The translations under genes were made by a program, and so were the position numbers. This document shows, piece after piece, positions 48,087 through 60,707 of a stretch of DNA of 64,000 nucleotides. Location of the stretch: NCBI GenBank assembly GCA_026936325.1, contig JAPTHN010000012.1:24493865-24557864 (forward strand), given 5' to 3'. The stretch is from Platynereis dumerilii (taxonomy: Eukaryota > Annelida > Polychaeta > Phyllodocida > Nereididae). The notes under the pieces are model-generated. The model had not been told where the DNA came from and searched no databases. It saw only the letters and a list, made by a program, of their open reading frames with translations. Position 1 is the stretch's first letter. Every line of letters begins with the position of its first letter.

Positions 48087-48838
48087 TTAAGTGCAGACGA
48101 GCATCATTATTTCCACCCCTCTTTTCTGATACATACAGTTCAACTTTTTCATTCGGAAGTCCTCTGTTTACTTATTTTGCCCTCATTTCTCTTCTCCATC
48201 CCAAATCTCCTTACAACTACCTTTGACTTCTCGCAACAACCTTAATCCATATAAAGAACTCTATTAAGATATTAACGATGTAATTGTAATTAGCAAAGGG
48301 CGTAATATCAAATAAATCAAACACAATTGGGGTGATGGAGTTTAAATTGGTGTTGTTTAAGTGTAATTTAAATGTAATTTTTAAAGGTAGTTTCAAGTAG
48401 GCAAAGGTAGGAAGTGATTCATGGGTAGCCAAAAGGTGTGAAAGGGTGAAGTAGTGGCTGATTCTTCCTTCCTTCTGGGGTAGTGGTACTTTATTTTGTG
48501 TTGTACTGTAGCTGACACAGTTTACTACCAACAGCCAGTTATTCTCATGCACACAATCTCAACTTCTTGACTTTCTTTATTTTGACGAAAAACTCTTACT
48601 TATTTTTGTCACCTTCCCACGTACCTTTGCTATAAGGATACAAAACTTTAAGCTTATTCTAATCTTTGTAATATCCTTGTAATCTCATCCTAAGCTCCGA
48701 ATAAATGAGAAACTAACGATCAGCTATCTCTCTCTATCTTATCTTTAAGTACCAGAACACTTTATGGTGAAGCTTACTAAGACCCTGAATTGCAACATAA
48801 ATATTTATACAAAGTGCATATAAACAACAATTAGACCA

Positions 48839-48882
48839 AAAATAGCCTACTTAGCTATAAATAGCCTACTTAGCTATAAGTA
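48839..48882. repeat. 20-bp tandem repeat, two units
   Basis: AATAGCCTACTTAGCTATA is repeated twice, followed by related AGTAGCCATAGGTAGCCA. Confidence 0.93.
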
Positions 48883-49949
48883 GCCATAGGTAGCCATCAA
48901 TTGATTTAGTGTTAGTATTTTTATGATTATCTCACAACCAGTTCTTTTTTTTACAAACTCATTGCCGGTGTGTTTATAAACATGCGCATAGAGGAGGATT
49001 TAGTATGTTGGAATGCTCTGTCATAGGATATAGCACAAACTTGTATTAAACTGTGCGTATATTCAAATATAGCAAAGTGCTCCATAATGACAAAGTTCTC
49101 TTCAGAAAATCTTTCCTTTACTGCACATGCACAGCCTTCCACTTCAATACTTGTAAGCCTCATCACATAAAAAAGTTTTCTTGATGCATGCTTTCCGGGC
49201 ATGCATCAAAGACCCTTACATTATTGAAAAACATGTTACATATACATGAACTCATTTGCAATATTTTATGTGCTCAAAATAGGCATTGATTGTTTTTAAA
49301 TAAATTGATGGACGAATGATCGGCTTTACTTCCTCCTATATCATGCACTCTGGTAGGTTCATTTGGAGGGGAAGAAGCCAAACAATCAGGTGAAGGATAC
49401 TTTAATACTGCTGGCCAACATATGTCCTGGCATAGGCCAAAGCCGATATATGTCTTTTTCAGTAAAATGAGACAAGGTTGCTCACTCCTCACTTGGAGCC
49501 TAACCTCAGACTGACCTGACCCAATTCTCTGAGCTTCTCTGATTTGTGAGAAGGTTGATATAATGGCTGCAAAGGGTTGCACCCTAATGACAATGTGTTT
49601 ATATATTAAAATGATTAAAGGGCTGTTTTGGTATTCACATTTGCAGTTAAGGGGATTAGTATGCATTCATCCAAAAACAAGCTCCAGAAATCTTAGAATT
49701 TGAGGTTGCCAATTTACTTATTGTGGTCACTCCCACAACTGTGATAATTAAAAAAAACACAGTATTAAAAAACGCTATTCACACAAAAATATTACAACAA
49801 AATGTAGCCAACAAAACTTTAAACAGAAAACAACATGCTCTTATAATTAAGTCCAAGAAAATCCATTCAGGGCCTTCAGGGTCACAGGTGACCTTGGGCT
49901 TCTGATAAGATCACAGAGAACAGCTAGTTTTTGGTTACTGCTACACCTT

Positions 49950-50112
49950 GTCAATATTTAGGTATGTGTAGGTATTATCTCCTGTAGCAAACCCAAAAAA
50001 TAACTGTGAAAGGCTAACACCTGTGGTCCTGGTGACCCAACCCCAGCTGGAATCAAATCTGGGACCTAACAAGTGGAAGCCAAGAGTTTTACCAACTGAG
50101 CTAACACACCTT
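49950..50112 (-). mobile_element. tRNA-derived SINE
   Basis: On the minus strand, TAGCTCAGTTGGTA (box A, 50090-50104) and GATTTGATTCC (box B, about 50049-50059) form a well spaced tRNA-like promoter, followed by CAGCTGGGGTTGGGTCACC and a non-tRNA body. Arms do not form a proper cloverleaf, so a functional tRNA is unlikely. Confidence 0.72.
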
Positions 50113-53100
50113 CCCCTTTCAAATGACATTGAAGGGAAAACGAGAAACTAACAGTTGCTCTTGAAACTCAATCTCTCCCATTCACAAGTTTACATGAATG
50201 TAATCAGAGCTTACATTGGCTAATTGTTTTTACAATGTTATCACATCCTACCATTGCCTGCAGTTTGATAGGAGATACTCCTAATAGGCAATTGATGACT
50301 TGGCTTATATCCAGTGAAGTGTCATTTCAAGGCTGTGCATAATTACTTTCAGTATACTTGAAATCAGCTGGAGAGGTGTTAATTGTCAAGATCTCAAATT
50401 GTCGTTTTATTCAAGAATAGCTAGCATCAAATTCAAGGACAAGTCTGCAATGCATAATGAAATGTTCTTGAAAGTTGAGAGTTGCTTGTTGGTTTCCTAT
50501 GAATTTTAATTTTTTCATAATTTGTATATCATCTCTGTCAAACCATGATATGTGCATTGGATTTATTTGCATAAAAGATTATTTATGAAGGTCTAAAATG
50601 ATTCATTTCATATGATTAGGTATAGACAGAATTGTAAATATAAATAATGGATTAATACTGATGAAATGAAACATGTCAGTTGACAGACAGATTCCTCATC
50701 AGCTCAATAATAAGTCACACTGGCCCACCAGTGATCAGCGATCATTTGCTTTACTCAGATAAGTTTTGAAGAAAAAGGCTTCATTAAAAAAGGAAGGGAA
50801 AATGAGAAGAAAAACAAAGAACAACAAGGATAGCAAAAAAAGAAGCTAAGCTTCTGAAGAAGAGAAGTTGAGATACTTTTTAGGTGTGGCAAGGCTAGAG
50901 TCAAGCTTTCATTTGCCTTTGCAAGACGATGGAATTGAGGAATAGCATGTAGCAGCACTGTAGCTGTCAATGATGGTGAATACAGAGTATGAGGATGATC
51001 TTCTTAGATTAAAGTATGTTTGTAAGATATGTAATTAACGGTATGGAAAGAAATATGACATAATTTAGACAGCTATTGATGAGGTATGCATAGGGAAACC
51101 GATAAAAACATTATAAGTTTCCAAAGGGTTTATTGTAAAGTTTCCTTTCATGATACCTACTATCTTGAAGTCTGGAGACATGCTTATCATTTTATCTATG
51201 GAGAACGCTACATCAAGCTTGTTTTTCTTATTCTTATATGCAAAAAAAGAAGCCTACTCTTCTGATTCTCATATTACCTCACTTCTTCAAACAACCCTGG
51301 AGCTACATTGCCTTTCCTGAAAAGTTTAAAACTTAATATTCTGGTTCTGCAATTAACTTCTTTCCATCTCTTTGTTACCCAAACCAAATTTTCTTTATCA
51401 TTCCAATTTTGAAACAATCATTTGTGCATGTAATGCTCCAGATATTCACATGTGCACAGGTGGAAAATGAAGACTGAAAAAATAATCGGACCAATAAGAC
51501 CTTGTGACATAAATAGAGATTTGTCATAAAGATTTATAGTGTGCATCTCAGGGCAGTTGATAACCCAAAAATGTGTAAAAAAAATTGTTAATTGTTCTCC
51601 CATTGAAATACGTAGTGTGATGAAAATGTTCCTTGCACAATTACTCACAGGAAGAAATGTGACCATACATGCATTTTCTTCAGCAAAATGTTAGTTTTGA
51701 ATCTTTTTGTGTACTGCAGGGTAGGTACATTTTCCTTGAGAGGATGTGTATTATTTTACTGTCAAGAGTGTATTTTCTTGCAACTAATTGCACATTCTTG
51801 ATGATGTCAATGTCAATGTTTCATTTAAGTTTCATGGCTAATTTTCTGGAGCCGTGCTTCTCATGCCTCAGATTTCATGCCAATGCCAAAAACATTTTGG
51901 TCACACCTCACATGTAGTTCTTGGTTTCTAAACAACGTCATTGTCAGTTTGTAAGTTTCCTCTTTACAAATAATGAGATCAGTGAGAAATTGTCTACCAT
52001 CACTAAGATTGATATTTAAGTTCTGAGGTGGTACCTGGACATTACTGGATGGTATTAACTCTGGGCCACGCATTAGTTTTCTCAGCTTGAAATCTATAAT
52101 AGCATGTGTAATTAGTAATGCACAATATCAGGCACATGTGTTCTTGAATATAGGCCAAGGTGGAATGGATGCGCTGCCAAAAAAGTCTTTATCAGAATGG
52201 GTAATCAGGGCCAATTATTGATCTGTGCATTTCAAATAGTATTGAGTTGTTCCTCTCTGATTTTGTTTGCAATTCTTGTTTTGGTTGATTCACTGTGTGC
52301 CAGTCATGTTTGGACAACACCTTTACATCGCGGATGTCTGCAAATGTTGAACAAATAATTGTTCAGGGTACAATGCCGTTATTGAAACCATACATCAATA
52401 TGCAGACTTTTAGAACTTTTTCGCTATCTTTTCAGGGCCTTCTCAATGTAAGTCCATATGTGAACATCAATTTTCTGATTGTTCATGTAGGAGCATAAGT
52501 TTACAATGGATTGCACCTGGAAAAATTGCCATAAAATGGCGTCAGTGTCTGTTGTCATGAAAATCAACCTGCAACCAATTTCCAAACCATTGTTCATGCA
52601 AAGCATCATTGTTCCCCAAAAAAACATCCATATATTGATCAGGTGGTAATGTATCACTCATCAAGTACAGGTATCTTATAAACCTGTCATTTGTTTGTTT
52701 GCTCTATCTTACGCATAATATGTTTGTTATTTGAAACAAAAAGGTTTGTCCAACAAACAATCCACTGGTTTGTTGTGTAAAGAACATCATACATCATTAC
52801 TTCGAGAGATACTGAAGAGTAAGAAGACAGTGTATATAGGCAACTACACGTAGATGGAACGACAAATTGAAAGACATGCAAAGTTCTCTCACTTCAGCAT
52901 ACATGTAGCAAGAGATAATGACAATTATGAATACATATTTCCTTTATCTATAAGGCCCATTCTCCCGGAGAAATATTAATTGTGTGTTGATTTTCGTGAT
53001 TAATTAACATGTGACATTTAATGTATTTACATAATGATTAGGGTTTCAGCTTGCCCCTGTACAGTTGCTGATGCGAAAAATTTGGAGGAAAGATTCTCAG

Positions 53101-53667
53101 GGATGGAATCTGGTCATGACTGCATTTATCATTGTTATAAGCAACAGTGGGTGTGAAACAAAGCATGCTGGGAATGAAATTGATCCCTTCTATCATGCAC
53201 AACACTTTCAAACTAAATTCAGATTTTTCAAAATTAATCTGCAAATCCCACCCTTGATCAGTTTAAAAACCTCCTAAACCATTAATGAGACATTGACATG
53301 AAATAATTGCATTTATTATAATTAAAAATTGTTCATGTCCTTTTTGAACTGCCGATCTGACTCGGATGGATTAGGAAATTTTTGCTAATGAAGAATTTTA
53401 ATTTAAACCAAATCTGTGACCACCTTTTTCTTTGCGTATTATGATCAATGGCTATTGCAACTGGAGATTTCAAATCCAGGTTTAAAATTATTCTTTGGAA
53501 TTATCAAAAATGTATCGGTAAAACTTTTTTGCTTAAAAATTCATATGCTCATTTGATGAGGAGTGATGTTGCCAATAAAGAAGTGTTCAGGGCTTGTGGC
53601 TGAAATTTCTTGTGCGTATATGAAAGACTTGTTTTGTTGGTGGTGTATTCAATGTTGACCAATGAAG

Positions 53668-53730
53668 CTTGAAGAATAGAATAGAATAGAATATAGAAGA
53701 ATAGAAGAGAATAGAAGAGAATAGAATAGC
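53668..53730. repeat. AATAG pentanucleotide-type repeat
   Basis: Repeated GAATAGAATAGAA and AGAATAGAAG units make a low-complexity tract of about 60 bp. Confidence 0.93.
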
Positions 53731-54667
53731 ATCAGCTGGAAATCTAATAAAGAAAATAGCATATGTAGTCATTGTAGAAAGGCTACTATGGATGGAAAGT
53801 ACATTGTGTAACACATTTCATGCGTACAAAGTTTTTAGGCATTGTTTTATATTGGTGTTATCAATAAATAATATGACTGAGTGTTGTTTTGCTTAATAAA
53901 TTTTCAGATAATACTTGTTATGTTAGCATATCTTAGTTTTGAAAATGTTTAAAAATGAAGCTGAAACTACGCCACTTCTCCTTCAGGAAGTTTTCGTAAT
54001 GAACACATACATGTCATTATTTGGATATCTTCCTCCTCACTCACCACACAGCATAGAATTACCTGACAGCATGTCATAAAGGTGTGTTGCAACAGCATAC
54101 GCAACACAAAAAGACACTTACGAATGCATATATGGGATATCTGTATTCTGTAGCAACACAACTGATGCATAAAAGCATGATGCAGGGCTCGGAAAGTGAT
54201 GATGTCACAGATTTTTGTGGTCAGCACAACTCACTTTTTTTATACATCCCCCGTGACTTTGTTGATCAGCTAAAACTTTGTGCTGACGAATGGCTATTCT
54301 ATGACAACGATTTCACAAGGTCAACCTTGGAAGAAAAAAAAAAGCAGCATTGAAAAACTTAGTCTCCAAAGACAGTTAGGAAAACTTTGAGCTTAAAAAG
54401 AAAGTTTGATAAGAAACTTTGCTCAGAACTGGAACAAAAAAATGAAGCATTCACACTAATGGTTGGCCTTTAACTAGATTCTGTAAAAACATCAATTTGT
54501 ATCTCCCTCTATTAGGTCTATTTCGTCAAGTTCAAAATGTTTTGCTTATGAGTATAATTGCAAAGCGTGAGTTCTGTAGTCGACCAATCCCTTGCAATAT
54601 TTAGATTCATCAGTTAGGAAAATTCCGTAAAGTCAGATATCCAGATTTGGCACTTCAGCAGCTTGTG

Positions 54668-54719
54668 TAGCCCTACCAATACACCTAAGCTTGTCTAGCC
54701 CTACCAATACACCTAAGCT
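54668..54719. repeat. 28-bp period tandem duplication
   Basis: TAGCCCTACCAATACACCTA plus AGCT occurs twice in a row, identical over 24 bp. Confidence 0.95.
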
Positions 54720-56910
54720 ATTTCATTGTTAAACAGGGATGAGGCCAGGTAATAGGGGTATCTTACCATAATTCACAAGATTGAATCAATGTCTAATTTG
54801 CATTTGTTTTCCTTTGGCGTTTATGAATACCATCACGCTGGAATGGAAACATGTCACACCACTTAACTTGAGCATTTGCTATTACATAAGTGACTGCCCT
54901 ATCCCACAATTCCTCACAATGACAACAATCCTCATTATTTCCAGACCGTATATTTTTACAGAAGCTCCTCATCTCATCAATCATGACAATTAGTCACGTG
55001 ACTCAACAATGGTTCGCCATGACAATGCCAACACAGGCCCAACAACTGTCAACACGTTTTTCCTATTACTCTGAAAAGTTTGCAAGCACTCGTTCTATTG
55101 AGGAGGCAATGCCAAACATAAATGTTATTGGCATCTGTCAAAGGGGCAACTTACACAGCAGTCAACATTGCCAACGTCTGGTTCAGAATATGCAAATCTA
55201 ACAATGTACAAAATGGTTCACAAAAGTAATTCAATCTGTGCAACATGAACAACATGACGGTTATGTGCAATTAAGATAGATAAGAGTGTTTGTCTTGGTC
55301 TGTGAAAAAGAATGACCATGTAACTATTCATGATCAAGTTTAGTTTGATTCTATACTCTTTTTGCTACCCAGTCATTAAGCTCAATAACAGGCTTGGGTG
55401 ACTCAGTATAGTTTATTAACTATACTATATTTTATTCTATTCTCTAATACCACATGTGTATGTACATTATTCTATTCTATTCTGGTTTGAAATTTCATAA
55501 ACCAGAAACTTGTTGTGATGCATGACTGTTTGTTACATCAGACTATAAATTCAGCATGTGATCAATTCTATGCAATCTACAAAGTCCTCTGTGACAGGAA
55601 AAGCCTACCATCAGTCAGGGTATAGTAGAGAATTATCTGTGTGTACAACTTACTGAGACCTTGAGATAGCAAAATCTTGGTACATATCACGCCAGTAGTC
55701 TGTCACAAAACTGCTTTTAGGCATGCTCGAAACACACCTTTTAATAATATTATTATTCGGTCTATCAAGCCAGTGCAGTTATAATTTCAGCAAGCATTCA
55801 CTGCCCAAATGACACCTTTTAACTTTGTTCCATTCTTCTTCCAAGTATTAGCCTGGCAGATGTCACTTGACACCAATTTGATTATGGAATAATCCATCCT
55901 CATTTGCTACAAATTGGCATCAATTACTTGGAGAATACAAGTGATGAATAATCCAATTAGAAACAAAATCAATCAGCTTTGCCCAGAATCCAATATTCCT
56001 CAAATTTCAGGCAAGAATGATCATAATTCCAGCAAGACATTCTTAATTATGATTTTACAACTTTTAAAAGATCAGGCAGCTTGGATCTCACAGAAGAATA
56101 AATAAGCTTTAATCAGGATATTTGTTTTTAGATCCATATTAAGTAAAATTTGGAATCATGCTGAATTTTGACCAATATCATACAAATATGAAACAAGATC
56201 TCCATCTAAATATCAAGCAAGATTCAGAAGTTCCATATCGAATACTTCTTAAAACCTTCCAGGTTGACCTTCCACTGACACAGAAGGCCAATACATTACT
56301 GACATTTCCACTGGATGAATGACCCAAAATCTGGACACAAGAGTGTCAGATGCTAACAAGGCAATATAATTTCACAGGCACAATAAGGGAGCATGGCAGA
56401 TTAGTAGTTAGATGAAAGACAAACATTGCATTGGTAGGTATTAACATATTATAATGTATTAGATGACATGAGTCTCCATTCATTAGATTAATAGTTTTGA
56501 TAGCATTACAACATCATCTATACTTTTTGAGAGTAAACAGATGTGCAATTATCGTATATGTGCCTGAAGAAAATATTATTCATGCACTGCATCAAAAAAA
56601 TGCAGAAAGTATCACAGCATTATTGCATTATCTAGATTTTCCAATGGTCTCACAAAATTTCTTATCTTCATCTTCCTTAGCCAGTCAAAGTTAAAAAGAC
56701 ATAATATATAAGAGGGTTGATAGACCAGTTCATGTTCATCTCAACAGATGGAGCTCCTGCTCTGCCTTTTTAAAATACAATGCCAAATGGAAGTTGATGA
56801 AAATTCTGCTTACTGATAACAGAAGGAAATATGCAAGAGATGGCAGTGGCTGAACAACAGAGCATCAAATCAGGAACAGTAAAAAAATAAATGGCCTTAG
56901 GCCAGCATTA

Positions 56911-58484
56911 ATTCCCCATACACATTGGTGTGTCACAACAAGGAAAACACAAAGGTAGACAGAAATGATAGATTCATGGAGGTCTGGATCTCTGATCTGT
57001 ATATTGTGAACCCCATGATATATAGAGAGATTCAGAGACCAAAAGTAGGAATAACAGAACAAACAGAAGTGCAGTGCTCTAAATTGGTTTCAAAAACGGC
57101 ATGTCCTCCAGGCAGCTTTAATGCTTCATGAACATTAATGGACAGACAGGTGGATAGATTGGTAAGTAAGTGGGTTGGTAGAGTGGTACCAAGTGTGCAG
57201 TAAGTCCAGCTATTTTAAAGACTGTGCCTCCAGGCTAGCATTAGTGGAACCAGGACATAAACCCATTTGATGTTTCAGTATGTGCCTTTAAAGGTTAATG
57301 AAGGGATACACGTATACCATAGGTATACTGATCAGGAGGTGGTAAGGTGGCAGATTTATCAACAGGGACAAGTTTGGGATTCAGTCAGTGAAATTCTTTC
57401 GATTAATAACAGAACAGGTAATATGTGTAATGTACTGAATGTGCTAAAGTCGAAACAGCATGAAAGACATTTTACTATAAGTGACAATAAGTCATATCAA
57501 ATAAGAAAACAAAAGATAGATCAGTTTTAGTTAGTAACAGGTTCAACAATTAGACTTTATGAGGATGTTTACCATATTGGTTAATTCTTTCTCTTATGAA
57601 TGATCTTTGGTAACTAGTGGGTATGAATGTTTTCAACCTATAGCAATTCCATATCTTTCTTTTCTTTATCCTCCCCCCCCCCCCAATATCCAACCCTTCA
57701 CCAATACTTGTATTTGCAACAAAAATTTTATGATTTGGCTTTATGTTATCCCAGAAAAGAACTGGAAAAGCTTACCAGAAGAGTTTCGTGCACTCAGACA
57801 CCAAAACCTTGGACCAAATGTTATTTTTCTTGGACTAGACAGACTGAGGGATATTTCATTTCTCTATAACTAAGAGCAAGAAGTGCCTGTAACCACACCA
57901 TCCATCTTCTTAACATAAGTGACAGGACCATTTATTGAATGTTACCTGACCGAACCACTTTCCCATTCCAGACATGAGCACTCAATGTCTACATTTCATT
58001 TGCATCATAAATTTCCTCATAGGACATTGCTAAAGAAAAATTTTTTTTTCTTTAGTTTTTTGTCAGTGAATAGTTTCTTAAAAACAAGATGCAACTAATC
58101 TGTAAGTCTGTGGTGCTCACAGGTGATATCAGCCACTGAAATCCATATTTGTGAATGAAACATCAAACATTTTTGAGATGACCAAATGACAAAGTTTCAA
58201 ACAACTCCATTGTAATCTTAATATGCCTTTCCATCAGGGCAACTGGTGCTTTTTGAAATTACCAAACACTGAACCCAAGGCATAAAAGTTGGAAAATAGT
58301 ATATATATATATGTATCTTTTAATTTATGTAGACCAATTTTATACATAAATCTATCAACTCATCTGTCAAAGTTGAATCCTCAGCCTACCCACCAGTTGC
58401 TGAAGGAAGATTCCAGCCAATCTTCCCGTCTTTCCCAAGCAACACATCAAGTGGTATTAAATGTGTTGGTTCTACAGGTGCCAC
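56911..58484. other. Spacer of the inverted duplication
   Basis: About 1.57 kb lies between the arms. It has a C-run near 57671-57682, a TA-rich stretch at 58301-58311 and no recognisable gene. Confidence 0.7.
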
Positions 58485-58649
58485 TAATGCTGGCCTAAGG
58501 CCATCGCCATACAAAAGGGATTTAATGCCCTGACACTGCGAGCTTCCAATCTCTCTATTTGCCATCTTGATCATTAAATATCGTTCCATCTTCTTTTCCA
58601 TCTCGTTCCCTTCGCATCACACCTTCAATGATTTCACACCTTTTGCATC

Positions 58650-58750
58650 TATTTAGCTATCTATCCAGACGGCTATCAATCTATCAATCTATTGATTTAT
58701 CTATCCATCTATCTCTCCATCTACATATATATATCTATTTGTCCATCTAT
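58650..58750. repeat. Imperfect ATCT microsatellite
   Basis: Diverged ATCTATC, ATCCATC and ATATATC units occur in the inner part of the right arm of the inverted duplication. Confidence 0.88.
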
Positions 58751-60439
58751 TGATAATTCCGGCTACAGTACCATGGCCTTCAATTTCCATCTACCTTTCC
58801 TAGCTCAGATCTGTTGTGGAACATCAATGTACCTGAGGAATTGACGTTGGCCAGAGGCCATGGTCTTTGTGCTTTTACAGATTTGATGCACTGTCGTGAG
58901 GCCACTGACATCTCTCCATAGCGAGATGCCAAATTTTTCTTCTATTTTTCTTGCAGTATTTCCATATATTATTACTCAGCATCCTTCTTTATATTGTTTG
59001 TCACACTCGCTTTATCTTCTATTATTGCTCGAGGAAGTCATCTTGCGAGATGAACATTAACTGGTCTATTAAGCCCCCTGTACTAAATATCAATAATGTC
59101 TTCACAATTGGGCCAGAGATCTCCTTGGCGGTCTAGGATAAGCTGAAGATGAGGAATTATGGGAAACTATCAGGCAATCTAGATAATATAATATTTGTGA
59201 TTTTTCCATATCATTGTAAGTAGGCATTGTTTCTTGAATTCTGCCCTGTTGTACTGTCATTTGTTGTCCTGTACAGCTGACTTCCAAAGCCATTTACAGT
59301 AATTGCATAATAAAGATGACAAATTATACATAATGGTATGGTTTATGCAGTAGCTATTTTGGTAAATATATTATTGGAGTGCAGTATCAATCAAATAAAC
59401 CAAGAATTGTCTTATCGGATACATGATAACATTGTTTCTACCCAGCAGATGTCTGCAGACTTATAGGCTAATCTGCTTCATCTTCTGGTTGTGATCACGA
59501 AATGATATTGCCTGGTCAGAATTAGATTTGCTTGTTTCGAGATTTTGGGTCATTCACCCTTCAGCAATCAATTGCTCTCTGTTATCCAAAAGGTATTTGT
59601 GCGAATACTCCTTGCTGAATCTCACTTCATATTTAGATATATAGAATAGAAGATGTTATTGAATATAGTTAAATTCAGAAAGATTCTGGATTGATTGCAA
59701 CAGACATCTGTCTTTCTGTTTCAAGTTACCTTATCTTTTCAATTAATATTTCACGGAGTAATCCAGATTACGCTTCTGATTAATTCCTTTCTATCAGGGT
59801 AACCCGATCCTAGCTACCTGGTCTTAAGTTGAATGAATTTACAAAAACCATAATTAAGAATGTCTTGTCGGAATTATGATTGTTCTTGTCTGTAATTTGA
59901 GGAATATTGGATTGTGGGCCAAGCTGATTGATTTTGTTTCTAATTGGATTATTCATCACTTGTATTCTCCAAGTAATTGATGCCAATTTGTAGCAAATGG
60001 GGATAGATTATTCCCCAATCAAATTAGTGTCAAGTGACATCTGCCTGCAAAATATTGAGAGGGAGATTGAAGGTATCATTGACAATAGGAATACAAGAAT
60101 TATAGCGGGCTGGACCCTGGATATACATATTATGCATGTAAGCATAAGTGCTCTGTATCAGCTTTGTATGGGGCTAGATTGTTGTGCGACTCCCATGCTA
60201 TAGTTTTTCCCATTCCAGACCCATTACAGGCAATTAGAAATTTTAAGAATTCCAATAGGTTCTCGTCAGATGCTGTCGGGTTGAGTCCTGCTCCAGTTCT
60301 GTGTTTGGCTCTGACATGTGCAATTTCAACTTGTAACAGCAGTCCAGAGATAGTGTATCACCCTATTGATCGATTGTAAGCCAAACCTGTCACTGAGGGT
60401 TTGTCTTGGATTCCAATACAATTGATCACCTACAATATA

Positions 60440-60707
60440 TACACTGCAGGCCAAAAGTCTGGAAACAGTATGATGCAATTGTAATAGTTTTACACTAGTC
60501 TGCTTGCGGGTGCATGGATTCTTATCTGATCAGAAAAAGATACAGATGGATTCAAACAAGTGGGCATACATATCAATTTTATAACATTGACCAATGCTTA
60601 TACCTACTTTAACACATCCCTATTTTTTAGAGCAACCTTCAAAATTATGCTGTTCTTGAAAATTTGCCTGTAATATTCCTCTTTCCAAACATTTGGCTAG
60701 GAGTGTA
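60440..60707. mobile_element. Tc1/mariner-type MITE (268 bp)
   Basis: The left end TACACTGCAGGCCAAAAGTC TGGAAACA and the right inverse (TTTCCAAACATTTGGCTAGG AGTGTA) form imperfect terminal inverted repeats of about 28 bp, with TA at both outer edges. The GGCCAAAAGT-type terminus resembles Tc1-like elements. It is too short to code for a transposase. Confidence 0.8.

Larger units (their letters stand above)
52120..56910 (+). repeat. Inverted duplication, left arm
   Basis: Segments pair as reverse complements with the right arm in mirrored order: 52143-52280 with 62595-62740, 52280-52600 with 62370-62570, 53040-53330 with 62040-62300, 53560-53620 with 61535-61600, 54080-54320 with 60880-61120, 55850-56060 with 59830-60040, 56590-56740 with 59030-59180, and 56880-56910 with 58485-58510. 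Identity looks moderate (about 70-80% in the better blocks), with many indels. Open frames in the arm have no recognisable domain. Confidence 0.88.

Noticed and set aside
50040-50112. tRNA gene on the minus strand
   Set aside because: Box A and box B are good, but no proper acceptor or anticodon stem could be drawn and a SINE body follows.
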